This document shows positions 1-7,773 of a stretch of DNA of 64,000 bases, piece after piece. Location: assembly GCA_946557105.1 (NCBI GenBank), contig CAMNSZ010000003.1, positions 62,001 to 126,000 of the forward strand. The letters run 5' to 3'. Within the stretch, counting starts at the first letter, position 1. Every line of letters starts with the position of its first letter. Source of the DNA: an uncultured Lachnospiraceae bacterium. Its GTDB lineage: Bacteria > Bacillota > Clostridia > Lachnospirales > Lachnospiraceae. The notes under the pieces were generated by a model. That model was given only the letters and a program-made list of their open reading frames with translations. It did no database searches and was not told the DNA's origin. The position numbers and the translations under genes are program-made.

Positions 1-263
1 AGACATTGATTCAAATCGGAATATGGGCGTTTGCCTTGTCCGTGCTTTTTCAGCTGATTACTCTGCCGGTAGAATTTAACGCTTCAAGAAGGGCGGTGCA
101 GAAGGTGGAGCAGTACGGGCTTTTGACGGCTCAGGAAAATACGGGCTGCAAGAAGGTACTTTCGGCGGCGGCGCTTACCTATGTGGCGGCCGCTGCCTCC
201 TCTATTTTACAGCTTTTAAGGCTGATACTGCTGTTCGGAGGCGGAAACAGAAGAGATGACTAA
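1..263 (+). CDS. Zinc metallopeptidase, YugP-like (3' end only)
   Basis: The frame is open from the window edge, so this is the C-terminal part of a longer gene. The ORF track start at 6 is an internal TTG. The roughly 86 visible residues contain hydrophobic segments, the phrase LPVEFNASRRA and an L-rich tail, which matches the end of membrane-bound neutral zinc metallopeptidases of the YugP family. In that family the HExxH site lies upstream, outside this window. The gene overlaps the start of rsmB by 8 bases, so the two are probably translationally coupled. The family call rests on the C-terminal tail only. Confidence 0.75.
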   Translation, partial: TLIQIGIWAFALSVLFQLITLPVEFNASRRAVQKVEQYGLLTAQENTGCKKVLSAAALTYVAAAASSILQLLRLILLFGGGNRRDD

Positions 264-1677
264 CGAAAATACCAGAGAGATTGTGTTGGATACACTCCTG
301 ACCTTAGAGCGCAGGAGGGAGTATTCCAACAAGCTGATGAAAGCGGTGTTGGATAAATACGACTATTTGTCCGTTCAGGAAAAGTCCTTTATCAAACGCT
401 TGACGGAGGGAACAATCGAAAGACAGATTGAGCTTGATTACTATCTGGATTGTTTTTCCACGGTTCCCGTAAGGAAGATGAAGCCGCTTATCAGGAGCCT
501 TTTGCGAATGAGTGCGTATCAAATTCTTTATATGGACAAGGTTCCGGACAGCGCGGTCTGTAACGAGGCATGTAAGCTGGCGGGCAGGAGGAAATTTCAT
601 AATTTGAAGGGTTTTGTAAATGCGGTTTTGCGAAAGCTTTCCGGACAGAAAGAGTCTCTTTCCCTGCCGGATGAGGAGAGGGAACCGGCGTTATTTTTGT
701 CCGTAAAATATTCTATGCCAAGATGGCTGGCAGAGAGGTGGCTTTGTGAATACGGAAGCCGTATCACGGTAACACTTTTAGAGGGATTATTGGAGATTCA
801 CCCGGTCTCTCTTCGCTTTTCCACCAGACTTTCGGCGCAGGAGATAGAAAGCTGTCTTCAGGTCATTGCCGGACAGGGAGGGGAGGAGGAGCCGGAGGCA
901 AAAATAAGTCAAAGCCCTTATCTTCCCTATGTTTATTCCATAGAGAACGCAGACGGGATAGAGAGCCTTGCAGGCTTTGGGGAAGGATTGTTTACGGTAC
1001 AGGACGTAAGCTCCGCGCTTGCCGTGGAGGCGGCGGGAGTCCGCGAAGGGGATTTTGTGCTGGATGCCTGCGCAGCGCCCGGAGGAAAAAGCATTCTGGC
1101 GGCAGAACGTGCATTACAGGTATTGTCCAGAGACGTCTCCCAGTCAAAATGCACGGTTATCGAAGAAAATATAAGGCGTATGAAGGCGGAAAACATAACG
1201 GTTCAGGTCTTTGACGCCACAAAGCAGGACGCAGCGCTGATTAAGCAGGCTGACGTGCTGCTTTTGGATGTTCCATGCTCGGGGCTTGGGGTTATAGGTA
1301 AAAAGAGGGATATCAAGTATCGTGTCACCGAGGATAGCTTAAAGACCATCACCACATTGCAGAAGCAGATTATAGAAAATAGTTGGCAGTATGTGAAAAA
1401 GGGAGGTATCTTGCTTTACAGTACCTGTACTATAAACAGAGCGGAGAATCAGGACATGGTCAGATGGATTGAGGACAACTTTCCTTTTCGGGCGGAGCCA
1501 TCGGATGATTTTTTGCCGGAACGTTTGCTGCAAGAGAGGCAGAGGGTGAAGGAGCTTCTGGCAAAAGAGGGCAGGTATGCGGGTTCGGACAGGCTTGAAG
1601 AGGCGTGCGTTCAGCTTCTTCCCGGTTTTATGGAAGCGGACGGCTTCTTTTTTGCAAGGCTTCGGAGGATAGATTGA
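256..1677 (+). CDS. rsmB: 16S rRNA m5C967 methyltransferase RsmB
   Basis: This 473-residue protein has an N-terminal NusB-like helical domain (about residues 1-140) followed by a Rossmann methyltransferase domain. The SAM-binding motif DACAAPGGKS lies near residue 270, the PCSGLG motif near 339, and the second conserved cysteine in YSTCTI near 388. By family knowledge the two cysteines take part in catalysis and product release, and the enzyme methylates cytosine C5 in 16S rRNA. The length is normal. It starts inside the preceding metallopeptidase gene and is followed by rlmN, a common clostridial order of rRNA modification genes next to the PrkC/Stp pair. Confidence 0.95.
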   Translation: MTNENTREIVLDTLLTLERRREYSNKLMKAVLDKYDYLSVQEKSFIKRLTEGTIERQIELDYYLDCFSTVPVRKMKPLIRSLLRMSAYQILYMDKVPDSAVCNEACKLAGRRKFHNLKGFVNAVLRKLSGQKESLSLPDEEREPALFLSVKYSMPRWLAERWLCEYGSRITVTLLEGLLEIHPVSLRFSTRLSAQEIESCLQVIAGQGGEEEPEAKISQSPYLPYVYSIENADGIESLAGFGEGLFTVQDVSSALAVEAAGVREGDFVLDACAAPGGKSILAAERALQVLSRDVSQSKCTVIEENIRRMKAENITVQVFDATKQDAALIKQADVLLLDVPCSGLGVIGKKRDIKYRVTEDSLKTITTLQKQIIENSWQYVKKGGILLYSTCTINRAENQDMVRWIEDNFPFRAEPSDDFLPERLLQERQRVKELLAKEGRYAGSDRLEEACVQLLPGFMEADGFFFARLRRID

Positions 1678-1726
1678 AAATAAGCGCCAAAATGTGAAAG
1701 ACAGCGGGCGCTTTGAGGAAATTCTT

Positions 1727-2782
1727 ATGGATAAAGAGTTAAAGGACATAAAGTCCCTGACGCTGGATCAGCTAATGCTGGAGCTTGCAATACAGGGAGA
1801 AAAGCCCTTTCGGGCAAAACAAATGTATGAATGGATGCATGTTAAGCTGGCGGAGGATTTTGACAATATGACAAACCTTTCAAAGGCATTTAGAGACAGA
1901 TGCAGGGAAAGATACATTTATACTTCGCTTAAGCTGCTTGAGCTGCAGACCTCAAAGCTTGACGGCACAAAAAAATTTTTGTTTGAGCTTGCCGACGGTA
2001 ATGTGGTGGAGAGCGTTTTGATGAAATATAAGCATGGAAACAGTGTATGCGTTTCATCACAGGTAGGCTGTAGAATGGGCTGTAAATTCTGCGCGTCTAC
2101 ACTGAACGGACTGGAGAGAAGCTTACTGCCTTCCGAAATGCTGGAGCAGGTATATGCCATAACCAGACTTACAGGGGAGAAAGTGTCAAACGTGGTGGTG
2201 ATGGGAATAGGGGAACCGTTGGATAACTATGATAACCTGCTTTGTTTTATCAGGCTTCTTACGGATGAGAACGGTCTGAATATCAGCCAGAGGAACGTGA
2301 CCGTGTCCACCTGCGGGCTTGTTCCCGAAATGCGCCGACTTGCAGGAGAAAAGCTTCAGATTACCCTTGCTCTTAGCTTACATGCGGCAACGGATGAAAA
2401 GCGCAGAGAGCTAATGCCAATTGCAGACAGATATTCCATAAAGGAGCTTATGGATGTATGTCAATATTATTTTGAACAAACGGGGAGGCGCATAACCTTT
2501 GAGTACAGCTTAGTGGGAGGCGTCAACGACGCTAAACAGGATGCGCAGGAGCTGATCAGGCTGGCAAAACCTATTAACTGCCACATTAATCTGATTCCGG
2601 TGAACCCTATAAAAGAGAGGGCTTTTATACAATCTGACGGGGAAAGGATTCAGTCCTTTAAAAATAAACTTGAAAAAAACGGAATAAATGTTACTATAAG
2701 AAGGGAAATGGGGAGAGATATCGACGGAGCCTGCGGTCAGTTAAGGCGCAGGCATATCGGTGAACCCCGCGTGAAAGCGTAG
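1727..2782 (+). CDS. rlmN: Dual-specificity rRNA/tRNA adenosine-C2 methyltransferase RlmN
   Basis: This is a radical SAM methyltransferase that makes 2-methyladenosine in 23S rRNA (A2503) and in some tRNAs. The cluster motif CRMGCKFC (CxxxCxxC) sits near residues 114-121. The family's C-terminal cysteine is present in the GACGQLRRR motif. The ORF track starts at a GTG at 1694, but nothing there resembles a ribosome binding site. The ATG at 1727 follows a GAGGA and yields 351 residues, the usual family size, so I prefer it. The gene lies between rsmB and the stp phosphatase. Confidence 0.95.
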   Translation: MDKELKDIKSLTLDQLMLELAIQGEKPFRAKQMYEWMHVKLAEDFDNMTNLSKAFRDRCRERYIYTSLKLLELQTSKLDGTKKFLFELADGNVVESVLMKYKHGNSVCVSSQVGCRMGCKFCASTLNGLERSLLPSEMLEQVYAITRLTGEKVSNVVVMGIGEPLDNYDNLLCFIRLLTDENGLNISQRNVTVSTCGLVPEMRRLAGEKLQITLALSLHAATDEKRRELMPIADRYSIKELMDVCQYYFEQTGRRITFEYSLVGGVNDAKQDAQELIRLAKPINCHINLIPVNPIKERAFIQSDGERIQSFKNKLEKNGINVTIRREMGRDIDGACGQLRRRHIGEPRVKA

Positions 2783-2795
2783 GAGGAAGTAGGAC

Positions 2796-3527
2796 GTGCT
2801 GAAGACATTTTCCATAACCGATATCGGCAGGAAGAGAAAATTAAATCAAGATTTTGTATATACCTCGGAAATTCCGGTAGGAAATCTGCCCAATGTATTT
2901 ATTGTGGCGGATGGCATGGGAGGTCACAATGCAGGCGATTATGCTTCCAAGGTTACGGTTGAGACTATGATGAAAGAAATCGAGTCTTCTTTTGAAAAGA
3001 ACCCGGTCATTATTTTCGGTAAAGCCATTGAGGCGGCAAACGAGGTTATCCGTAAAAAGGCGGGTGAGGAGGCTGCTTTAGAGGGAATGGGAACCACAGT
3101 GGTGGCGGCGACCTGCATGGGAAAGTATCTGCAGGTGGTAAATGTGGGAGACAGCAGGCTTTATATCATTAATCAAAGTGGTATAAAGCAGATTACAAGA
3201 GACCATTCTCTGGTAGAGGAAATGGTGCGGATAGGAAGTATTGGAAGAGAGGAAGCCAGAAATCATCCCGATAAAAACATAATTACCAGAGCAATCGGGG
3301 CGCAGGACAAGGTGGAGCCGGATTATTTTACGGAGGAGCTTGCGGAGGGCGACATGATTCTCATGTGCTCGGACGGTTTGACCAATATGCTCGAGGATGA
3401 GGAAATCCGCATGATTTTAAGCGGGGCGCGGGATATTGTGGAAAAGGCGCAGCAGCTGGTGCAGGCGGCAAACGAAAACGGGGGCAGGGATAATATCAGC
3501 GTGATATTAATAGAACCGTTTGCATAA
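2796..3527 (+). CDS. stp: PP2C-type serine/threonine phosphatase Stp/PrpC
   Basis: This 243-residue PPM-family protein phosphatase carries the metal-site motifs VADGMGGH near residue 37, VGDSRLY near residue 117 and the terminal GRDNISVIL. In Firmicutes this enzyme reverses phosphorylation by the partner kinase PrkC and is cytoplasmic. The start is a GTG placed eight bases after an AGGAGG. The kinase gene follows after 18 bases, and the two almost always form one operon. The length matches the family. Confidence 0.95.
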   Translation: MLKTFSITDIGRKRKLNQDFVYTSEIPVGNLPNVFIVADGMGGHNAGDYASKVTVETMMKEIESSFEKNPVIIFGKAIEAANEVIRKKAGEEAALEGMGTTVVAATCMGKYLQVVNVGDSRLYIINQSGIKQITRDHSLVEEMVRIGSIGREEARNHPDKNIITRAIGAQDKVEPDYFTEELAEGDMILMCSDGLTNMLEDEEIRMILSGARDIVEKAQQLVQAANENGGRDNISVILIEPFA

Positions 3528-3545
3528 AGGGATTGGAGAAGAAGT

Positions 3546-5666
3546 ATGGTTAAGATTGGAATGATGATAGGCGACCGTTACGAGATATTGGAAAAAATAG
3601 GAACCGGCGGCATGTCAGATGTATATAAAGCAAAATGTCATAAGTTAAACCGTTATGTAGCGGTTAAGGTTCTTAAACAGGAATTTTCCGAAAACGCAAA
3701 TTTTGTGTCTAAATTCCGTATTGAGGCTCAGGCGGCTGCAGGGCTTATGCATCCTAATATAGTCAATGTTTATGATGTGGGCGAGGAAAACGGTATCTAT
3801 TATATTGTAATGGAGCTGGTGGAAGGCATTACCCTCAAAAAGTATATTGAAAAGAAGGCAAGATTATCTTATAAGGAGGCTGTCAGCATTGCCATTCAGG
3901 TGAGTATGGGGATAGAGGCGGCACATAACAATCATATTATCCACAGGGATATCAAGCCCCAGAATATTATTATTTCCAAGGACGGTAAGGTAAAGGTAAC
4001 GGATTTTGGCATAGCCAAGGCGGCAACCAGCAACACTATTACTTCTAATGTAATGGGTTCTGTACATTATACCTCTCCCGAACAGGCGAGAGGAGGTTAC
4101 AGCGACGAAAAAAGCGATATATATTCTCTGGGAATTACATTGTTTGAGATGCTGACAGGCAGGGTGCCCTTTAACGGGGAGACAACGGTAGCCATTGCAA
4201 TCAAGCATATTCAGGAGGAAATGCCCTCTCCAAAGGAATTTGTGCCGGAAATTCCCATGGCGGTGGAAAGCATTGTCCTGAAATGCTGTCAGAAATCGCC
4301 GGACCGACGTTATCAGAATATGCAGGATTTGGTCACCGATTTAAAACAATCCCTAATTAATCCCGACGAGGATTTTGTGGTGGTGAACGATCCTGATATG
4401 GATGGCAGCACCAGAATGATCAGCGACACCGATATGGCGCAGATAAAGAGATATTCCGCTTATCAGGATAACAGGGAATATGAGGAACACGAAGATATAA
4501 TGCGTTTAAGGAGCGACGGCTACGAGAACGGGGAGGAAGAGGATGAGGAGGATTATGATTATGTCTATAATCCTCGGGCAGAGAGGATAACCACGGTATT
4601 GGCGGTTATTTTCGGAATTGTGCTCTGTGTGATAATAATCATTTTTGCAGTGAGGATTTTTGGAAACGGCAGGGAGGGCTCAGAGGATTCAAAGGGCTCC
4701 GTAATCATAGATGACAGTACGCAGGCGACTGTTTCTTATGTTCCCATGGCAGATGTGAAGGGTATCAATGTGGAGGACGCAAAGAGGAGATTGACAGGAC
4801 TTGGTTTGAATCCGGTGACGGAATATGTGGAATCCGATACCATTGACGAGGGTGTTGTAATCGATACGGATATAGCCGCAGGTTCACAGGTGGAGGTAGG
4901 AAGCACGGTAAAGCTTACGGTAAGCGCGGGGATAGACGGGGTGATTGTGCCCGAGGTATCCGGCAGAACCTTTGAGGAAGCGGAGAGCAGTCTGATTAAC
5001 CACGGATTTTCTGTAAACAAGAGCGAGAGTTACTCCGATACGGTGGAGGAGGGAAAAGTGATTTCCCAGATGCCCGTCAGCGGAAATAAGGTTCCAAAGG
5101 GGAGCGTGGTGACGGTGACCGTCAGCAAGGGGAAGGAAGAGGTTAAGATAAGAGTGCCTAATCTTGTGGGCTTGTCGGAGCAGGACGGCACGGTGGAGGC
5201 AATCGAGGCAGGGCTGAGCATAGGAAGCGTTTCCTATGTGTACAGTGAGGAGGTGCCGGAAGGGCATATCTGTTATCAGAGCTATTCACAAGGCTCCTAT
5301 GTGGACCCAGGTACGGTTTTGGATATCAAGGTAAGTCAGGGAGCGGAAAAGTATACCTATAAATGCAATAAAAGCATCGAGGCGCCAAGTGTGGATGAGG
5401 CGCCGGACTATGTGCCGGGCAGCGAGGTAGGGATTAAGCTGGTAACTGACGACAACAAGGTCCTGCTGGACATTAAGACGACGACCTTCCCTCAGGCAGC
5501 GAATTTTTACGGACTGACCGCTTCAGGCGGCACTATTACCATAAGCTATACAGTGACGACGGCAGGAAGCACTACGACCAATCCCGATACGGGAGAGACG
5601 GTTACCGTTCCCGGAGCAACGGAGACGAAGTCCTTTGAAAGACGAGTTGAATTTATACAGGAATAG
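3546..5666 (+). CDS. prkC: PASTA-domain serine/threonine kinase PrkC
   Basis: This is a membrane Hanks-type kinase of 706 residues. The glycine loop (GTGGMSDVYKA) is near residue 18, the catalytic loop HRDIKPQN near 132 and DFG near 151, followed by a SPEQARGG-type activation segment. An acidic juxtamembrane stretch precedes one transmembrane helix near residues 350-372. Three extracellular PASTA repeats follow (about 395-600), then roughly 100 residues of unassigned beta-rich C-terminal sequence ending in a Thr-rich tail. PASTA repeats sense muropeptides or lipid II in homologues and link the kinase to growth, division and spore germination. It is paired with stp upstream and rsgA downstream, the classic clostridial and Bacillus order. 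Confidence 0.95.
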   Translation: MVKIGMMIGDRYEILEKIGTGGMSDVYKAKCHKLNRYVAVKVLKQEFSENANFVSKFRIEAQAAAGLMHPNIVNVYDVGEENGIYYIVMELVEGITLKKYIEKKARLSYKEAVSIAIQVSMGIEAAHNNHIIHRDIKPQNIIISKDGKVKVTDFGIAKAATSNTITSNVMGSVHYTSPEQARGGYSDEKSDIYSLGITLFEMLTGRVPFNGETTVAIAIKHIQEEMPSPKEFVPEIPMAVESIVLKCCQKSPDRRYQNMQDLVTDLKQSLINPDEDFVVVNDPDMDGSTRMISDTDMAQIKRYSAYQDNREYEEHEDIMRLRSDGYENGEEEDEEDYDYVYNPRAERITTVLAVIFGIVLCVIIIIFAVRIFGNGREGSEDSKGSVIIDDSTQATVSYVPMADVKGINVEDAKRRLTGLGLNPVTEYVESDTIDEGVVIDTDIAAGSQVEVGSTVKLTVSAGIDGVIVPEVSGRTFEEAESSLINHGFSVNKSESYSDTVEEGKVISQMPVSGNKVPKGSVVTVTVSKGKEEVKIRVPNLVGLSEQDGTVEAIEAGLSIGSVSYVYSEEVPEGHICYQSYSQGSYVDPGTVLDIKVSQGAEKYTYKCNKSIEAPSVDEAPDYVPGSEVGIKLVTDDNKVLLDIKTTTFPQAANFYGLTASGGTITISYTVTTAGSTTTNPDTGETVTVPGATETKSFERRVEFIQE

Positions 5667-5671
5667 AAAGC

Positions 5672-6550
5672 ATGCAGGGTAAAATTATCAAAGGAATTGC
5701 CGGTTTCTATTATGTGTTTGTAAACGGCAGCGGTATATATGAGTGTAAGGCTAAGGGAATTTTCCGTAAGGATAACACCAAGCCCCTTGTGGGAGACGAC
5801 GTGGAGCTTGATATACTGGACAAGGAGAGGATGCTTGGCAATATTGAGAAAATAGGGCAAAGAAGAAGCCAGCTGATTCGTCCCGCCGTGGCGAACGTAG
5901 ATCAGGCGTTGGTGGTTTTTTCCGTTGTAAAGCCTCAACCTAATTTTAATCTGTTGGATCGGTTTTTGATTATGATGGGGCAGCAGGGGCTTCCCTGCAT
6001 AATATGCTTTAATAAGCGGGATTTAGATGATGAGGGTGCGGGATGCGAGTACGAGAGGGTATATAGAGGATGCGGCTATCAGACTCTTCTTGTCAGCGCG
6101 GCTAAAAATCAGGGTATAGACAGAATAGAGGCTCTATTACAGGGGAAGACAACCACGGTGGCAGGGCCCAGCGGTGTGGGAAAGTCGTCTTTGATAAACC
6201 TCCTGCAGTCTGATACTGTAATGGAGACCGGCAGTATAAGCGCCAAAATAGAGAGAGGAAAGCATACTACCCGCCATTGCGAGCTGATTGCCATGGGAAA
6301 GGACACTTATATTCTGGATACGCCGGGATTTAGTTCTCTAGGGCTGTTTAATCTGGAGAAGGAACAGCTTGGGGATTTTTATCCGGAGTTTGCAGAGTAC
6401 GAGAAATATTGTAAATTTGGCGGGTGCTCCCATCTGACGGAGCCTGTATGCGGTGTGAGAACCGCCGTTACGCAGGGGCAGATTAGCAGGATGCGCTATG
6501 AGAATTATGCAATGCTTTATGAAGAATTGAAGAACAGGAAAAAATATTAG
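5672..6550 (+). CDS. rsgA: Ribosome small-subunit GTPase RsgA (YloQ)
   Basis: This 292-residue circularly permuted GTPase assists late 30S maturation. The N-terminal OB fold comes first, then the G4 motif NKRDL near residue 113, the P-loop GPSGVGKSS near 165 and the G3 motif DTPGF near 216. The inverted order is the hallmark of the family. The C-terminal zinc knuckle appears as CKFGGCSH and VCGV. In many relatives rpe and a thiamine pyrophosphokinase gene follow in this operon. Here the core run stops at this gene and accessory DNA begins, which makes its 3' flank a probable insertion edge. Confidence 0.95.
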   Translation: MQGKIIKGIAGFYYVFVNGSGIYECKAKGIFRKDNTKPLVGDDVELDILDKERMLGNIEKIGQRRSQLIRPAVANVDQALVVFSVVKPQPNFNLLDRFLIMMGQQGLPCIICFNKRDLDDEGAGCEYERVYRGCGYQTLLVSAAKNQGIDRIEALLQGKTTTVAGPSGVGKSSLINLLQSDTVMETGSISAKIERGKHTTRHCELIAMGKDTYILDTPGFSSLGLFNLEKEQLGDFYPEFAEYEKYCKFGGCSHLTEPVCGVRTAVTQGQISRMRYENYAMLYEELKNRKKY

Positions 6551-6715
6551 AGATCGTGAATTTATTAAAACTATAGAATCTGTGTATGTGCTCATAGGAT
6601 TTTGAGACAAATATAATGTAGTCGGAGACAATGTCAAGTGGATTATGTAAAAAGGGGAGCGTGTGAGTTGCAAAATAGTTTTTCGGCTATTTGATGTATA
6701 CTAAGAAGGGATAAT

Positions 6716-6928
6716 ATGGATAGACAGGAGGCACAGGATAGGCAGGTGAGGAGCGAGGTTCTTGTCCATGCGGAAATGGACGTGGTTGATGTGACTTTTA
6801 CAAAGGACAAGAAGGATTATGGCGACGGCATCAAGGAATATGAGATCGAATTTTGAACTGGTGGGAAGAAATACAGTTATACAATGAATGCAATAACGGG
6901 CAAGGTTTTGGAAATGGAGATTGATTGA
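6716..6928 (+). pseudogene. PepSY-domain protein remnant with in-frame stop
   Basis: An ATG-led frame reads through VTFTKDKKDYGDGIKEYEIEF, meets TGA at 6854-6856, then continues in the same frame as TGGKKYSYTMNAITGKVLEMEID to a second stop. The two halves together form one ordinary PepSY repeat (KxxY-IEF, then Y-Y-I-ATG-IL). A normal PepSY protein would also have a signal peptide and more repeats upstream, and these are absent. It is therefore a truncated, stop-interrupted relic at the left edge of the accessory region. Recoding of the TGA is unlikely because no selenocysteine element or context is evident. Confidence 0.75.
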
Positions 6929-6965
6929 GTAGTGTAAAGGTTCAGGGATTGATTATAGCGGTTAA

Positions 6966-7006
6966 AGAGACATATCTGATATTAAAATCAGACATGTCTT
7001 TTTGTT
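6966..7006 (+). terminator. Rho-independent terminator after the PepSY relic
   Basis: A 13-bp stem (AGACATATCTGAT pairing with ATCAGACATGTCT, one A-C mismatch) closes a 6-base loop and is followed directly by TTTTTGTT. It faces the plus strand and would isolate the rsgA operon from the island. Confidence 0.85.
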
Positions 7007-7266
7007 AGTAATAAATTTAAAATTGCAATTGACTATTCGATAACTCAATTTGTCTAATTGCGACAATTATGTAAATAGATATTTATTTGCGTGATATAAG
7101 CGCAGTAATCCCCTACCAATAGGTAAGTTACAATGGAACTATTGTTGGTTTATAAATTTATAAAGTGCATTATAATAAATTTAAAATATTAAAAATATAT
7201 TATTTGGTAAGATAACTAATGTGATAGATGACAATAAATAAGCTCATTTCGACGCTAATTAAGTTT

Positions 7267-7272
7267 TATAAT
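7267..7272 (+). promoter_or_regulatory. Possible -10 box ahead of the leader ORF
   Basis: TATAAT occurs about 30 bases upstream of the leader ATG. The sequence 17 bases further upstream (TCATTT) is a poor -35 match, so this is a suggestion only. Confidence 0.3.
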
Positions 7273-7303
7273 CTATACTATGTGATATGGGAGGAGTATA
7301 CAA

Positions 7304-7345
7304 ATGATATTCACTGCCATACAGTGTAGTGACAAAAATGTTTAA
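7304..7345 (+). CDS. 13-codon leader peptide of a probable attenuator
   Basis: The ORF encodes MIFTAIQCSDKNV. It is preceded, at a 7-base spacing, by GGGAGGAG, one of the best ribosome binding sites in the window. A TATAAT lies at 7267-7272, so a transcript starting near 7279 would have a very short 5' leader. A terminator follows 12 bases after the stop codon. A short well-translated ORF followed by a terminator is the layout of ribosome-mediated attenuators ahead of many resistance genes. No such resistance gene follows here, so it may be a relic left after loss of its target gene. The function is inferred from layout only. Confidence 0.5.
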   Translation: MIFTAIQCSDKNV

Positions 7346-7356
7346 ACGGAGGGAGT

Positions 7357-7399
7357 TACTAATACAGGTTGCATTGTTACAGCCCGCATTAGTTTTTTT
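7357..7399 (+). terminator. Terminator immediately after the leader ORF
   Basis: ACTAATACAGG pairs with CCCGCATTAGT (two A-C mismatches) around a 14-base loop and is followed by seven T residues. It sits between the leader ORF and the exporter genes, so transcription of the island from this promoter would require read-through. Confidence 0.7.
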
Positions 7400-7476
7400 G
7401 TGTTAGTATGAAGCCAAATTTTGGGTTGTTGTTCTAAAAATATTTTTTACTTTTAGTTGTTGATAAGTACTTTTTG

Positions 7477-7713
7477 ATGTCAACTTCATGCTCAAAAGTT
7501 AGGGCAGGGAATACCTTTTGGTTTCACGGCAACCTTAGCCCTGTGCGGATAGGAAATATACAACATGAGATTATGGAAAAGCTAAAAAACAGGGAAGATA
7601 TGTGTGTCAAGGTAATACTCGGAGATATAAAATATACTTTGGCTAATTATAATTTGAAATTACTTTTGAGCGTGCGCAATCGATTCCTAATGTGGTTTAT
7701 AAATAAATTTTAA
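7477..7713 (+). CDS. Small unrecognised ORF at the island start
   Basis: The frame gives 78 residues from ATG 7477 and I do not recognise the product. There is no clear ribosome binding site before the ATG or before the TTG one codon upstream. The composition is mixed and lysine-rich, with GNLSPVRIGNIQHEIMEKL in the middle and no motif I can name. The orderly text in the first half suggests the tail of a once larger gene, followed by a drift into low-complexity AT-rich sequence. It may not be expressed. Confidence 0.25.
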   Translation: MSTSCSKVRAGNTFWFHGNLSPVRIGNIQHEIMEKLKNREDMCVKVILGDIKYTLANYNLKLLLSVRNRFLMWFINKF

Positions 7714-7773
7714 GATTATACATATTTTAGGTTGCTAAGTAATGAAAAATCTACCCCTAGGGAGTTGAAAGAA

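Noticed and set aside
6854-6856. TGA in the PepSY frame as a selenocysteine codon
   Set aside because: PepSY proteins are not known selenoproteins, no stable stem-loop follows the codon, and the N-terminus of the gene is missing anyway.
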